Assembly: GCF_001424485.1 (NCBI RefSeq)
Contig: NZ_LMQC01000012.1
Span: 457,012-521,011 of the forward strand
Source of the DNA: Modestobacter sp. Leaf380
GTDB lineage: Bacteria > Actinomycetota > Actinomycetes > Mycobacteriales > Geodermatophilaceae
Direction: 5' to 3'
Length of the DNA stretch: 64,000 nucleotides
Shown here: piece by piece, positions 38,055 through 49,330 of the stretch
Position numbering within the stretch: the first letter of the stretch is position 1
How the letters are laid out: each line of letters opens with the position of its first letter
Notes under the pieces: generated by a model
Database searches by the model: none
Seen by the model: only the letters and a program-made list of their open reading frames with translations
Told to the model about the DNA's origin: nothing
Position numbers and translations under genes: made by a program

Positions 38055-38533
38055 TCGTCGGGCTGCTCGGGCACGCGGCAGGCGTGCTCGAGCACCAGCG
38101 CCGCACCCACCAGGGCCGCGGAGAGCACGACCCCGATCGCGGCGGCCACGGCGTCCCCGCCGGCGGCGGCCAACCGGCCGGACTCCGACAGGGCGTGCAC
38201 CCCGGTGCCGGCCCACAGCCCGGCGAACCCGGCCCCCACCCAGGCGCTGGCCTGGGCGAGCACCGCCAGCCGGGCCACGAGCATGGGCTCCACCGGCCGC
38301 GCCGCGGCGGCACCGCTGCGCCCGGGGGCCGGACGGCGGTCGCGTTCGGCGGCCAGCCTGGCCCGCAGCGTCCGGGCGCCCAGCCCCTCGGCCGCGGCGA
38401 GCAGGCCGAGGGGCACCGGCTGCCACCAGTGCAACGTGGGCAGGCTGCCGTAGGACTGGCGGACGACGAGCCAGGCGACGACGGCGACGCCCACCGCCAG
38501 CACGGCCAGGTCACGGCGGGAGACCGGCTTCAC
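38030..38533 (-). CDS. DUF3180 membrane protein
   Basis: 167 residues with four predicted membrane spans in two pairs separated by a basic cytoplasmic loop (TLRARLAAERDRRPAPGRSG). Conserved in actinobacteria directly after folK (Rv3605c position). Function unknown. GTG 38533 overlaps the folK stop by 4 nt, the last link of the ftsH-fol operon. Confidence 0.88.
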   Translation of the reverse strand: MKPVSRRDLAVLAVGVAVVAWLVVRQSYGSLPTLHWWQPVPLGLLAAAEGLGARTLRARLAAERDRRPAPGRSGAAAARPVEPMLVARLAVLAQASAWVGAGFAGLWAGTGVHALSESGRLAAAGGDAVAAAIGVVLSAALVGAALVLEHACRVPEQPDDRDDAPRG

Positions 38534-39033
38534 GCCAGCTGCTCCCACCGCTCGACACCCTCGACGTCCTCGGGCGGGAGCGCGGCCAGCAGCTCGCGCA
38601 CCGCACCCCGCCCGGGCAGGACGGCGGCCGGGTCGAGCGCCAGCCACGGCACCAGCACGAAGGCGCGCTCGTGTGCCCGCGGGTGCGGCAGGGTCAGCTC
38701 CGGGTCCTCCGACAGCACCGGCCGGCCGTCGTCGTCGGTCACGGTGACCACGTCGACGTCCAGCGTCCGCGGTCCGAAGCGGACCCCGCGGGTGCGGCCG
38801 GCGGCCTGCTCCAGCTCGTGGGCCAGCGCCAGCCACCCGGCGGCGTCCCGGTCACCGCGGACGACGGCGACCGCGTTGAGGTAGGGCGGCTGCTCGACCG
38901 GGCCCCACGGGGGCGTCTCGTACAGCACCGAGCGGGCCACCAGCCCCTCCCCCGTCAGCGCCCGCAGCGCGGTGCGCAGGGTGCCGGCCCGGTCGCCCAG
39001 GTTGGCCCCCAGCGACAGCACGGCGCGGGTCAC
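38530..39033 (-). CDS. folK: 2-amino-4-hydroxy-6-hydroxymethyldihydropteridine diphosphokinase
   Basis: 167 residues; pyrophosphorylates the pterin for folate synthesis. AVLSLGANLGDRAGTLRTAL, TPPWGPVEQPPYLNAVAVV, and the HPPK signature RFGPRTLDVDVV with LPHPRAHERAFVLVP. GTG 39033 overlaps the folB stop (GTGA). Confidence 0.96.
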   Translation of the reverse strand: MTRAVLSLGANLGDRAGTLRTALRALTGEGLVARSVLYETPPWGPVEQPPYLNAVAVVRGDRDAAGWLALAHELEQAAGRTRGVRFGPRTLDVDVVTVTDDDGRPVLSEDPELTLPHPRAHERAFVLVPWLALDPAAVLPGRGAVRELLAALPPEDVEGVERWEQLA

Positions 39034-39392
39034 CGGCGCTCGCGCCGGATCTGGACGGTCACGTCGTCGAAGGGCACACCCAGGTCGGCGTCCGGCTTGT
39101 GCACGGTGATCTGCACGGCGTCGACCAGCGGGTCGCCCAGGCACACGTCGGCCAGCCGCTGAGCCAGGGTCTCCAGCAGGTCCACCGGCTCGCCGGTGAG
39201 CACCGCGTGCAGCGCCTGGGCCAGCTCCGCGTAGTTGACCGTCTTCGCCAGGTCGTCCCCGGCGGCGGCCGGTGCGGTGTCGACGTCGAGCACGGCGTCG
39301 ACGGAGAAGGTCTGGCCCTGCTCGCGCTCGACGGCGTAGACGCCGTGGTGGGCGTGGGCGGTCAGGCCGCGGACGGCGATCTGGTCAGGCAC
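39030..39392 (-). CDS. folB: Dihydroneopterin aldolase
   Basis: 120 residues: IAVRGLTAHAHHGVYAVEREQGQ with the substrate-binding region, VNYAELAQAL and LLETLAQRLAD. Splits dihydroneopterin to the HPPK substrate. GTG 39392 overlaps the folP stop by 8 nt. Confidence 0.95.
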   Translation of the reverse strand: MPDQIAVRGLTAHAHHGVYAVEREQGQTFSVDAVLDVDTAPAAAGDDLAKTVNYAELAQALHAVLTGEPVDLLETLAQRLADVCLGDPLVDAVQITVHKPDADLGVPFDDVTVQIRRERR

Positions 39393-40275
39393 GGGACCTC
39401 CGGTCGGGGGCGGGGTGACGGGTGGTGGCACCCGCGGCGGCGCGGGCGGCACGGACCGCGGCCACGGTACGGACGGCGTCGACGGAGGGGCCGGCGTCGT
39501 GCACCCGGACCCCCCAGGCGCCGGCCTCGGCGGCCAGCACGGTGGTGGCCAGCGTGGCGGCGTCGCGCTGCTCGGCCGGGCGGGGGGTGCCCGCGTCGTC
39601 GGCGAGCAGCCGGCCCAGGAAGCTCTTGCGGGACGCACCGACCAGCAGCGGCAGACCGAGCCCGACCAGCCGGTCCAGCCCGGCCAGCAGCGCCCAGTTG
39701 TGCTCGGCGTTCTTGGCGAACCCCAGGCCGGGGTCCAGCACCAGCTGGGCGGGGTCCACGCCGGCGGCGACGACGTCCTCGACCCGGGCGGTGAGCTCGG
39801 CGCAGACCTCGGTCACCACGTCGCCGTAGCGCGCCGCGGCGTGCATCTCCCGGCTGTGCCCCCGCCAGTGCATGAGCACCCAGGGCACCCCCCGCTCGGC
39901 GACCAGGGCGGCCATGCCCTCGTCGGCCAGCCCACCGCTGACGTCGTTGACCAGGCCGGCGCCCGCGTCCAGCGCGGCGGCGGCGACCTCGGCCCGGGTG
40001 GTGTCCACGCTGACCCGCACCCCGGCGGCGGCCAGCTCACCGATGACCGGCAGCACCCGCTCGCACTCCTGCGCGGCGTCGACCCGGTCGGCACCGGGCC
40101 GGGTGGACTCCCCGCCCACGTCGACCCAGTCCGCCCCGGCGGCGTGCAGTGCCAGTCCGTGCGCGACGGCGGTCGGGGTGTCGGCGAAGCAGCCGCCGTC
40201 GGAGAAGGAGTCGGGCGTGACGTTGAGGACGCCCATCACCTGGCAGCGGTCCCCGCGCGGCAGAGGCGCGGTCAC
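39385..40275 (-). CDS. folP: Dihydropteroate synthase
   Basis: 296-residue TIM barrel condensing p-aminobenzoate with the pterin pyrophosphate. [28 protein letters not shown] and [11 protein letters not shown] are diagnostic. GTG 40275 overlaps the folE stop by 4 nt; the longer frame to 40395 is antisense-like and rejected. Confidence 0.96.
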   Translation of the reverse strand: MTAPLPRGDRCQVMGVLNVTPDSFSDGGCFADTPTAVAHGLALHAAGADWVDVGGESTRPGADRVDAAQECERVLPVIGELAAAGVRVSVDTTRAEVAAAALDAGAGLVNDVSGGLADEGMAALVAERGVPWVLMHWRGHSREMHAAARYGDVVTEVCAELTARVEDVVAAGVDPAQLVLDPGLGFAKNAEHNWALLAGLDRLVGLGLPLLVGASRKSFLGRLLADDAGTPRPAEQRDAATLATTVLAAEAGAWGVRVHDAGPSVDAVRTVAAVRAARAAAGATTRHPAPDRRSRA

Positions 40276-40867
40276 CGGCCCAGGACGAGGCTCATCGCCT
40301 CGGCACGGGTGGCCGCGGACTCCTTGAACACCCCGCGGACCGCGGAGGTCATCGTCCGGGTGCCCGGCTTGCGCACCCCGCGCATGGCCATGCACAGGTG
40401 CTCGGCCTCGACCACCACGATGACGCCGCGCGGCTGCAGCGCCGACATCAGCGCGTCGGCGATCTGCTTGGTCATCCGCTCCTGCACCTGGGGCCGCCGG
40501 GCGTAGACCTCGACCAGCCGGGCCAGCTTGGACAGCCCGGTCACCCGGCCGTCGGCACCGGGGATGTAGCCGATGTGCGCCACCCCGTGGAAGGGCACCA
40601 GGTGGTGCTCGCAGGTCGAGTACAGCGCGATGTCCTTGACCAGGACCAGCTCGTCGTGGTCCTCGTCGAACGTCGTCGCCAGGATCTGCGCCGGGTCCTG
40701 GCGGAGACCGGCGAAGGTCTCGGCGTAGGCCCGGGCGACCCGGCCGGGGGTGTCCCGCAGGCCGGGCCGGTCCGGGTCCTCCCCGACCGCGATCAGCAGC
40801 TCGCGGACGGCCGCCTCGGCCCGGGCGTGGTCGACGCCGTCGACCGACGCCGGGACCGCGAGGTCGG

Positions 40868-40871
<4 letters not shown>
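40272..40871 (-). CDS. folE: GTP cyclohydrolase I
   Basis: 199 residues; first committed step of folate synthesis. Zinc ligands in [13 protein letters not shown] and the later Cys of [16 protein letters not shown], plus [23 protein letters not shown] 40871 overlaps the ftsH stop (GTGA). Confidence 0.97.
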
Positions 40872-42877
<2,006 letters not shown>

Positions 42878-43045
42878 ACACCGATGCCGGGCGGTCCGGG
42901 GACGAGACCCGGGGTGCCCGTCGACCCTCCTGATCGTCCGTGGACGCCGCGCGACCCGAGGTGGGCACCTGCGTCGCGAGGGGCGACGTCGTTGGACGCC
43001 GACGGTACACCCGGGACCCTGTGCGTCCGCTGCTCAGCGGCTGGA

Positions 43046-43062
43046 CCCCACCTGGAGTGGGG
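43046..43062 (-). terminator. Small hairpin after hpt
   Basis: CCCCAC/GTGGGG stem of 6 bp with a 5-nt loop, 8 nt past the hpt stop, followed by a second CCGCTG/CAGCGG hairpin on the minus strand. The remainder of 42878-43069 should hold the ftsH promoter; none is clear. Confidence 0.45.
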
Positions 43063-43069
43063 ACCGGGG

Positions 43070-43669
43070 TCAGGAGCTGTAGACCTCGGGCTTGAGGGTC
43101 GCGATGTAGGGGAGGTCGCGGTAGCGCTCGGCGTAGTCCAGGCCGTAGCCGACGACGAACTCGTTGGGGATGTCGAAGCCGACGTACTGCACCGGCACGT
43201 CCACCTTGACCGCGTCGGGCTTGCGCAGCAGGGCGCACACCTCCAGCGAGGCCGGGCGGCGGCTGCCCAGGTTCTTCAGCAGCCAGGACAGCGTCAGGCC
43301 CGAGTCGATGATGTCCTCGAGGACCAGCACGTGCTTGTCGGTGATGTCCCGGTCCAGGTCCTTGAGGATCCGCACGACGCCGGAGGAGCTGGTGGCCGAC
43401 CCGTAGGAGGACACCGCCATGAACTCCATCTGGGTGGGCAGCTGCAGCGCCCGGGCGAAGTCGCTCATGAAGAGCACGGCGCCCTTGAGGACGCCGACCA
43501 GCAGCACCTCGCGGCCGGCGTAGTCCACGGCGATCCGGTCGGCCAGCTCGCGGATCTTGTCCGCGATCTGCTCCTCGGACAGCAGCACGTGGTCGATGTC
43601 GGGGCCGTACCCGTGGTCGGGGCCCAGGGGTCCCGCGGGCGCTCCGGCGGGGGTGGCGGGCTCGGTCAC
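43070..43669 (-). CDS. hpt: Hypoxanthine phosphoribosyltransferase
   Basis: 199 residues; purine salvage with PRPP. PRPP loop [39 protein letters not shown] and [25 protein letters not shown] 43669 overlaps the tilS stop by 4 nt; upstream frame is Pro-rich shadow of tilS. Confidence 0.95.
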   Translation of the reverse strand: MTEPATPAGAPAGPLGPDHGYGPDIDHVLLSEEQIADKIRELADRIAVDYAGREVLLVGVLKGAVLFMSDFARALQLPTQMEFMAVSSYGSATSSSGVVRILKDLDRDITDKHVLVLEDIIDSGLTLSWLLKNLGSRRPASLEVCALLRKPDAVKVDVPVQYVGFDIPNEFVVGYGLDYAERYRDLPYIATLKPEVYSS

Positions 43670-44646
43670 GGTGGGGGCTCCTCGGTGCGGGGGCGGGGGT
43701 CCGCCGGAGGGGGGCCCGGCAGCAGGACCAGCCTGCCAGACGTCCGGGCGACACCCGCACCGCCGGGGAGGTCCACCCGGCCCTGCCCGCGCCACCGGGT
43801 GAGCAACGCATCGACGGCCCGCAGGTGGACCGCCTGCAGGTCCCGCACGCCCCCGGCCATCAGCCAGGCCCGCAGCACCCGGCGGCGCAGCGCGGCGGGC
43901 AGGACGGCCAGCGCCGCGCAGTCGGTGGGGTCGGGGACGGCGGCGGCCAGGGCGTCGAGGGCGTCGACGTCCTCACGGACCATCGCGGCGGTGCGGGCCA
44001 GGGCCGCGGCGACCCCGCCGCCCAGGACCTCCTCCAGCAGCGGGAGCACCTCGCTGCGCAGGCGCACCCGGGTGTAGGCCGGGTCGGTGTTCCACGGGTC
44101 GTCCCAGACCGGCAGGCCCTCGGCGGCGCAGGCCCGGCGGGTGGTGGCCCGCTCGACGCCCAGCAGCGGGCGCCAGAACGGTGCACGCCACGCGGTCATC
44201 CCGGCGACCGACCGGGGACCGCTCCCCCGCCCCAGGCCCAGCAGCACCGTCTCGGCCTGGTCGTCGCGGGTGTGCCCCAGCGCGATGCGCGCGCCGTGCT
44301 CCGCGGCCACCGAGCGCAGCGCCGCGTGGCGGGCGTCCCGCGCCGCCCCCTCGGGCCCGCCGGCCGTGCCGACGTCGACCCGGACGACGAGCACCGGGTC
44401 CAGGCCGAGCCCGCGCAGCAGGTCCGCCGTCGTCCGGGCCCGGTCGGCCGACCCGGGCTGCAGGCCGTGGTCGACGGTGACGGCCCCCGCGCGCCGAGCG
44501 GCGCGGGGGGCCTCGAAGGCCACGGCGGCGGCCAGCGCCAGGCTGTCCGCTCCCCCGCTGCAGGCCACCAGCACCGGTGTCGCGTCGTCGGTCAGACCGG
44601 GCCGGACGGCGCTGCGGACGGCGGCGACGGCCGGGTCGGGCCCCAC
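43666..44646 (-). CDS. tilS: tRNA(Ile)-lysidine synthetase
   Basis: 326 residues. N-type ATP-pyrophosphatase P-loop [10 protein letters not shown] (29-38), [11 protein letters not shown], and [22 protein letters not shown]. Converts C34 of tRNA-Ile(CAU) to lysidine, essential for AUA decoding. GTG 44646, 4 nt after the DUF2342 stop; the short actinobacterial form lacks the extended C-terminal domain. Confidence 0.95.
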   Translation of the reverse strand: MGPDPAVAAVRSAVRPGLTDDATPVLVACSGGADSLALAAAVAFEAPRAARRAGAVTVDHGLQPGSADRARTTADLLRGLGLDPVLVVRVDVGTAGGPEGAARDARHAALRSVAAEHGARIALGHTRDDQAETVLLGLGRGSGPRSVAGMTAWRAPFWRPLLGVERATTRRACAAEGLPVWDDPWNTDPAYTRVRLRSEVLPLLEEVLGGGVAAALARTAAMVREDVDALDALAAAVPDPTDCAALAVLPAALRRRVLRAWLMAGGVRDLQAVHLRAVDALLTRWRGQGRVDLPGGAGVARTSGRLVLLPGPPPADPRPRTEEPPP

Positions 44647-44650
44647 CGGC

Positions 44651-45733
44651 TCAGCGCAGCGCGGGCAGGTGCAGGACGCGCTCGACCCAGCGGTCGGGGT
44701 CGGTGAGCTCCTCCTTCAGCGGCAGTGTCTCCGGGCCGGTCCAGACCGTGTTGAAGGCCTCCATGCCGACCCGGTCGACGACGCCGGCGACGAAGTGCCG
44801 ACCGTCGGCGTACTGCTGCATCTTCTGCTCCAGCCCCAGCAGCCGGCGCAGCACGCGGTCGACCGGGCCGGTGCCCTTGCGGCGCTGGCTGAACCGCTTG
44901 CGCAGGGTGCGCACCGTGGGGATGACGTCGGGGCCCACGCCGTCCATGACGAACTCGGCGTGTCCCTCGACCAGGCTCATCACCGCGGTGACCCGGTCCA
45001 GCACGGCCTGCTGCTCGGGGTCGGCGATGAGCGCCATGAGGCCGCCGGGCGCATCACCCTCGACCGGCCTGCCCCGCACCGCGTCGGCCAGGCTGGCCAC
45101 CACGTCGCGCAGCCGTTCGCGCAGCACACCCGAGTCCAGGTCGCTGGCCTCGACGAAGGCGGACACCTGCTCCTCCAGGTAGCGGTGCAGCCAGGGGAAG
45201 GCGGTGAACTGCAGCTGGTGGGTGACCTCGTGCAGGCACACCCACAGCCGGAAGTCGTAGGGGTCCACCCGCAGCCGCCGCTCGGCCTCGACGATGTTGG
45301 GGGCCACCAGCAGCAGCCGGCCACCGCTGCCGAACACCTCGTACTGGCCCAGCACCTTGGAGCACACGAACGCCAGCACCGCACCGGCCTGAACCCCGGT
45401 CAGCCGGGAGCCCACGGCCTGCACCACGGCGTTGGGCCGCTCCCCGGTCCGCTCCTGCAGCGCGGCGGTGAGCGGGTCCAGCAGCGCGGCCATGCCGGCG
45501 GTGTTGGCCTCGACCCAGCCGGGCCGGTCGACGACGGCCACGGTGGGCACCGGCGAGTCCACGGACGGGGCCAGCCCGGTGAGCGCCTCGACGTGCGCGA
45601 CCGCGGCCGCGGCGCACTCGTGCAGCTGCGCGACGACCGCGGCAGCCTCCGCACGGGTGGTCTCCGGCCCGGGCTTGGACAGCCGGCGGGCGGTCCGCCC
45701 GGCGAGGGACCAGTCGACCAGGGAGCTGCTCAT
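44651..45733 (-). CDS. Zinc-dependent metalloprotease-like DUF2342 protein (Rv3626c position)
   Basis: 360 residues, mostly helical, with the gluzincin-like motif [10 protein letters not shown] (HEVTH at 168-172) and downstream [15 protein letters not shown] supplying a candidate third ligand. Annotated in databases as a coenzyme F420 biosynthesis-associated protein or a metalloprotease (recalled); substrate unknown. Encoded between dacB and tilS, conserved in actinobacteria. Confidence 0.88.
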   Translation of the reverse strand: MSSSLVDWSLAGRTARRLSKPGPETTRAEAAAVVAQLHECAAAAVAHVEALTGLAPSVDSPVPTVAVVDRPGWVEANTAGMAALLDPLTAALQERTGERPNAVVQAVGSRLTGVQAGAVLAFVCSKVLGQYEVFGSGGRLLLVAPNIVEAERRLRVDPYDFRLWVCLHEVTHQLQFTAFPWLHRYLEEQVSAFVEASDLDSGVLRERLRDVVASLADAVRGRPVEGDAPGGLMALIADPEQQAVLDRVTAVMSLVEGHAEFVMDGVGPDVIPTVRTLRKRFSQRRKGTGPVDRVLRRLLGLEQKMQQYADGRHFVAGVVDRVGMEAFNTVWTGPETLPLKEELTDPDRWVERVLHLPALR

Positions 45734-45773
45734 GCGCAGCCACGGTACGCAGCCGGGCGGGCCCCGGCCCGGC

Positions 45774-47270
45774 TCAGCGGCAGCCGCAGCCGGCCAGCGC
45801 CGCGGCGACGTCGTCCAGCGCGGCCTCGGCCCCGGCGACGTCCCCGGTGGTGCCGTCGGCGAGCAGCGCGAAGGCCAGCAGCCGGCCGTCGGCGGTCACG
45901 ACGAGACCGGCCAGCGCGCTGGTGGTCGCCAGCGTGCCGGTCTTGGCCCGGACCGCGCCGGGGGCGGTGGCCGGGTCGTCGTCGGCGCGGTCGGACAGCG
46001 TCCCGGTGTACCCGGCGATCGGAAGCCCGGACAGCACCGCCCCGGCCCCCTCGACCGAGCCGTCCGCGACGGCCTCCAGGACGTCGACGAGCAGCCGGGC
46101 GGGCACCCGGTCCTCGCGGGACAGCCCGCTGCCGTCGGACAGTGCGAGCCCGGTGGTGTCCAGGCCTGCGGCGGCCACCGCGTCGGCCACGGCCCGGGCC
46201 GCGCCGGCGAAGCTGGCCTCGGCCCCGGTGGCCAGCGCGACCTGGCGGGCGAGGGTCTCGGCGAGCAGGTTGTCCGAGGCGGTGAGGGCCTGCTCGACCA
46301 GCCGCTCCACCGGCGCGGACTCCACGGAGCCCAGCACGGCGGCGCCGGGGGCAGCGGAGCCCAGCCGGACAGGCGCCCCGGCAGCACCCAGGGCGGCGGC
46401 CAGCGCCGTGCCGGCGTCGATGCCGGGTTGCCCGGACCGGGGCGTCTGCCCCGGGGAGACCCGCGCGCCGTCGACGGCGGTGGCGGTGACCGGTGCGGCG
46501 TAGGTCGAGGGCGCGTCCTCGCTGCCCCACCCGCTCGCGGTCAGCGGGCCGGTGAACAGCGAGTTGTCGACGACGACGGAGGTCACCGGCACCCCGGCCA
46601 GCGCCGTCTGCACGCCGGCGGCGAGGTCGGCGACGGTCGCGGCGCCGGGGTAGCTCTGCGAGGGCGCGGTGGTCGACAGGGTGGGGTCCCCGGCGCCGAC
46701 GAGCACGACCTCGCCCGGGGTGGCGCCGGCGACGACGGTGGTGGTGATCGTGGTGTCCGGGCCCAGCACCGTGACCGCGGCCAGGCCGGTGAGCACCTTG
46801 GCGGTGGAGGCGGGGGTGCCGGGGTCCTGCGCGTCGGTGTCCAGCAGCGTCGCACCCGTGGCGACGTCGACGACCTCGGCGGACAGCCCGGTGCCCAGCG
46901 CCGGGGCGGCCAGCAGCGGCGCGAGCCGGGCCTGCAGCACCGCGGGGTCCGGGGCGGGGGCGCTGCCGGGGAGGGCGGCCAGCCCGGGGGCGGGGGTGTC
47001 GAGCTCGGGCAGCACCGCGTCGGGCACGGCGACGGCGTCCGAGGGCACCGCGGCCACGGTCGCGGGGTCGCGGGCGTCGTCCCGGACGGCGAACCAGACC
47101 CCGCCGGCGACCGCCAGCGCGACCAGGCTCAGGGCCACCAGGACCTGCCACGCGCGGCGGCGCCAGGAGCGCCGCGGCGCACTGCTGGCCGGGTCGCGGG
47201 AGGCGCGCGCGATGGCCTCCACCCCCCGATCGAGCACCTCGGCCACCCACGCCGGGCCGGCGTGGGCCAC
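45774..47270 (-). CDS. dacB: D-alanyl-D-alanine carboxypeptidase/endopeptidase (PBP4, DacB)
   Basis: Class C penicillin-binding protein (peptidase S13). A single membrane anchor ([20 protein letters not shown]) follows a basic cytoplasmic segment; the periplasmic enzyme has SxxK in [11 protein letters not shown], SxN in [15 protein letters not shown] and KTG in [16 protein letters not shown]. Trims or cleaves peptidoglycan peptides. 498 residues from GTG 47270; GTG 47246, 47237 or 47222 are alternatives, none with a good ribosome site. Divergent from ppa, with only 9 bp between the longest starts. Confidence 0.9.
   Translation of the reverse strand: MAHAGPAWVAEVLDRGVEAIARASRDPASSAPRRSWRRRAWQVLVALSLVALAVAGGVWFAVRDDARDPATVAAVPSDAVAVPDAVLPELDTPAPGLAALPGSAPAPDPAVLQARLAPLLAAPALGTGLSAEVVDVATGATLLDTDAQDPGTPASTAKVLTGLAAVTVLGPDTTITTTVVAGATPGEVVLVGAGDPTLSTTAPSQSYPGAATVADLAAGVQTALAGVPVTSVVVDNSLFTGPLTASGWGSEDAPSTYAAPVTATAVDGARVSPGQTPRSGQPGIDAGTALAAALGAAGAPVRLGSAAPGAAVLGSVESAPVERLVEQALTASDNLLAETLARQVALATGAEASFAGAARAVADAVAAAGLDTTGLALSDGSGLSREDRVPARLLVDVLEAVADGSVEGAGAVLSGLPIAGYTGTLSDRADDDPATAPGAVRAKTGTLATTSALAGLVVTADGRLLAFALLADGTTGDVAGAEAALDDVAAALAGCGCR
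47246..47266. promoter_or_regulatory. Perfect palindrome between dacB and ppa starts
   Basis: CCCACGCCGG and its exact complement flank a single G (10-bp arms). It lies 14-34 bp upstream of the ppa start and either inside or just upstream of dacB, depending on which dacB start is used. Could be an operator for the divergent pair. Confidence 0.4.
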
Positions 47271-47279
47271 ACTACGTCG

Positions 47280-47774
47280 GTGCAGTTCGACGTGACGGTA
47301 GAGATCCCCAAGGGCCAGCGGAACAAGTACGAGCTGGACCACGCCACTGGACGCATCCGGCTGGACCGGATGTTGTTCACCTCGACGCGGTACCCGGCGG
47401 ACTACGGGTACATCGAGGCGACCCTGGGTCAGGACGGTGACCCGCTGGACGCCCTGGTGCTCCTGGAGGAGCCGACGTTCCCCGGGTGCCTCATCACCTG
47501 CCGGGCCATCGGCATGTTCCGGATGACCGACGAGGCCGGCGGGGACGACAAGGTCCTCACCGTCCCCGCGACGGACCCGCGGATGGCCCACCTGCAGGAC
47601 ATCACCGACGTGTCGGAGTTCGACCGCCTGGAGATCCAGCACTTCTTCGAGACCTACAAGGACCTCGAGCCCGGCAAGAGCGTCGAGGGCGCCAACTGGG
47701 TCGGTCTGGCCGAGGCCGAGGCGGAGATCAACGCCTCCTTCGAGCGCGCCAAGAACGCGCCCGGCCACCACTGA
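47280..47774 (+). CDS. ppa: Inorganic pyrophosphatase (family I)
   Basis: 164 residues. [39 protein letters not shown] (the PPase signature with metal Asp residues) and [21 protein letters not shown]. Hydrolyses PPi and drives biosynthesis. GTG 47280 has no ribosome site; CACACT ends about 6 nt before it, so it may be leaderless. Confidence 0.96.
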   Translation: MQFDVTVEIPKGQRNKYELDHATGRIRLDRMLFTSTRYPADYGYIEATLGQDGDPLDALVLLEEPTFPGCLITCRAIGMFRMTDEAGGDDKVLTVPATDPRMAHLQDITDVSEFDRLEIQHFFETYKDLEPGKSVEGANWVGLAEAEAEINASFERAKNAPGHH

Positions 47775-47826
47775 CCCCCTCCTGACTGGCCGGTCTCCCC
47801 ACGGCCGCCGAGCTCACCCGGACGAC

Positions 47827-47865
47827 CGACGGGCGCCGCACCCCACCCGGGTGCGGCGCCCGTCG
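47827..47865. terminator. Strong hairpin between ppa and tetR
   Basis: 17-bp perfect stem centred on GGGCGCCGCACCC with a 5-nt loop, lying between convergent stops at 47774 and 47871. Confidence 0.85.
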
Positions 47866-47870
47866 TCGTC

Positions 47871-48473
47871 TCAACCCCGGGCGGGGGCGTCCAGGGCGTG
47901 CAGCGCCTGGTCCAGGGCGGCCTCCAGCGGCCACGGGTCGCGCAGCGGCTGGCTGAGCACGAGACCGCCCTGGATCGCCGACAGCACCGACGCCGCGATG
48001 CGACGCGGGTCGACCGAGGCGTCCAGCTCCCCCGCCTGCTGCATCCGGACGACGCCGGCGGCGAGCAGGTCGGCCCAGGCGGTGAACGCCCCGGCGACGG
48101 TGGCCGCCAGTCCGGGGTCCCGGGCCGCCGCCTCGGTGGCCAGCGAGCCGATCGGGCAGGCCCACCGGCCCTGCCCGATGTAGTAGTCGACCAGCGCCGC
48201 CCGCCACGCCTCCCACGACGCCCGGGTCGACAGGTCGTGCACGTGCGGCTCCTGGGCGGCCAGCAGCTGGCCGCCCTCCCACTCCGCGACGGCCCGGACC
48301 AGCTCGGTCTTGCCACCGGGGAAGTAGTGGAAGAGCTGGCTCTTGCTGGTCAGCGTGGCGGCCCGGACGTCGTCCAGCGTGGTGCCGCCGATCCCGGCGG
48401 CCAGGATCTGGCGCCCGGTCTCCTCGACGATGCGCTGGCGGGTGCGTCGTCCCCGTTCGGTCAGCTCCGCCAC
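47871..48473 (-). CDS. TetR/AcrR-family transcriptional repressor
   Basis: 200 residues. N-terminal HTH: RGRRTRQRIVEETGRQILAA, GTTLDDVRAATLTSKSQLFH, YFPGGKTELV; the rest is a helical ligand domain with CPIGSLATEAAA. It almost certainly controls itself and the divergent SDR/aldo-keto reductase genes through two near-identical 16-bp palindromes. GTG 48473; TACCGT ends 7 nt upstream, indicating a leaderless message. The inducer is unknown. Confidence 0.92.
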   Translation of the reverse strand: MAELTERGRRTRQRIVEETGRQILAAGIGGTTLDDVRAATLTSKSQLFHYFPGGKTELVRAVAEWEGGQLLAAQEPHVHDLSTRASWEAWRAALVDYYIGQGRWACPIGSLATEAAARDPGLAATVAGAFTAWADLLAAGVVRMQQAGELDASVDPRRIAASVLSAIQGGLVLSQPLRDPWPLEAALDQALHALDAPARG

Positions 48474-48480
48474 GTGCCGC

Positions 48481-48486
48481 ACGGTA
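48481..48486 (-). promoter_or_regulatory. -10 box for tetR (leaderless)
   Basis: TACCGT on the minus strand, 7 nt before the GTG at 48473; the -35 area is covered by palindrome 1. Confidence 0.45.
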
Positions 48487-48491
48487 CCCGC

Positions 48492-48507
48492 TGGACCGCA
48501 CGGTCCA
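48492..48507. promoter_or_regulatory. TetR operator 1
   Basis: TGGACCGCACGGTCCA, near-perfect palindrome, 19 bp upstream of tetR. It differs at one base from the reverse complement of operator 2; start-to-start spacing is 30 bp, about three helical turns. Confidence 0.7.
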
Positions 48508-48521
48508 CTCCTGGTAGGAAC

Positions 48522-48537
48522 TGGACCGTGCAGTCCA
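48522..48537. promoter_or_regulatory. TetR operator 2, spanning the SDR start codon
   Basis: TGGACCGTGCAGTCCA includes the GTG start of the SDR gene (48528-48530). A bound repressor would cover the likely transcription start of a leaderless message; TAGGAA at 48514-48519 is the probable -10. Confidence 0.7.
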
Positions 48538-49325
48538 ACGCAGACGTCCTGTCCACCCTGCCCCGCGACGACCGGCTGGCCGGCCGCACCGCGTGGGTCA
48601 CCGGCTCCACCAGCGGCATCGGCGAGGCCACCGCGCACGTGCTGGCCGCGTCCGGGGCCACCGTGCTCGTCAGCGGCCGCGACGCCACCCGAGCCGCGGC
48701 CGTCGCAGACGCGATCACGGCCGCCGGCGGCCGTGCGCTCGTCCTCGTCGCCGACCTGGCCGCCGCCCCCGACGCGTTGCGGGCGACCGCCGCCCGCGCG
48801 GTCGAGCTGGCCGGCGGCCGGCTCGACGTGCTGGTCAACAACGCCGGCGTCTACCCCGTCTCGGCCACCGAGGACCTGGCCGACGACGACCTCGAGGCCC
48901 TGCTCGCGGTCAACGTCCGCGCCCCGCACGTGCTGGTCGGCGCGATCGCCCCGGCGATGGCTGCCCGGGGGTCCGGGGTGGTCGTCGACGTCGGGTCCTG
49001 GATGGCCCGGGTGGGCAGCCCGTTCGGCGCGATGTACACCGCCACCAAGGCCGCCCTGGAGCAGCTGACCCGGGCGTGGGCCGCCGAGTACGGGCCCCGC
49101 GGGGTCCGGGTGAACACCGTGGCGCCGGGCGTGACGTCGACCCCGGGCAACGCCGGGGCCGAGGCGGTGCTGACGCAGATGACCGCGTCCACCGTCGCCG
49201 GACGTCCGGTCCGGCCCGTCGACGTCGCCCTCGCCGTCCGGTGGTTGGTCGGCGACGAGGCCGCCTTCGTGCACGGCACCACCCTCGACGTCGACGGCGG
49301 CATCCTCGCCGCCCGGGTCGGCTGA
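48528..49325 (+). CDS. SDR-family oxidoreductase under TetR control
   Basis: 265 residues. TGSTSGIGEA cofactor loop, LVNNAGVYP (NNAG), catalytic Ser in VGSWMARVG and YTATK, GTTLDVDGGI at the C-terminus; Arg in VSGRDATR suggests NADP preference. Substrate unknown. The start codon lies within a repressor operator and no ribosome site is present. Followed after 5 nt by an aldo/keto reductase, so the pair forms a redox operon. Confidence 0.92.
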   Translation: MQSNADVLSTLPRDDRLAGRTAWVTGSTSGIGEATAHVLAASGATVLVSGRDATRAAAVADAITAAGGRALVLVADLAAAPDALRATAARAVELAGGRLDVLVNNAGVYPVSATEDLADDDLEALLAVNVRAPHVLVGAIAPAMAARGSGVVVDVGSWMARVGSPFGAMYTATKAALEQLTRAWAAEYGPRGVRVNTVAPGVTSTPGNAGAEAVLTQMTASTVAGRPVRPVDVALAVRWLVGDEAAFVHGTTLDVDGGILAARVG

Positions 49326-49330
49326 CCGCC

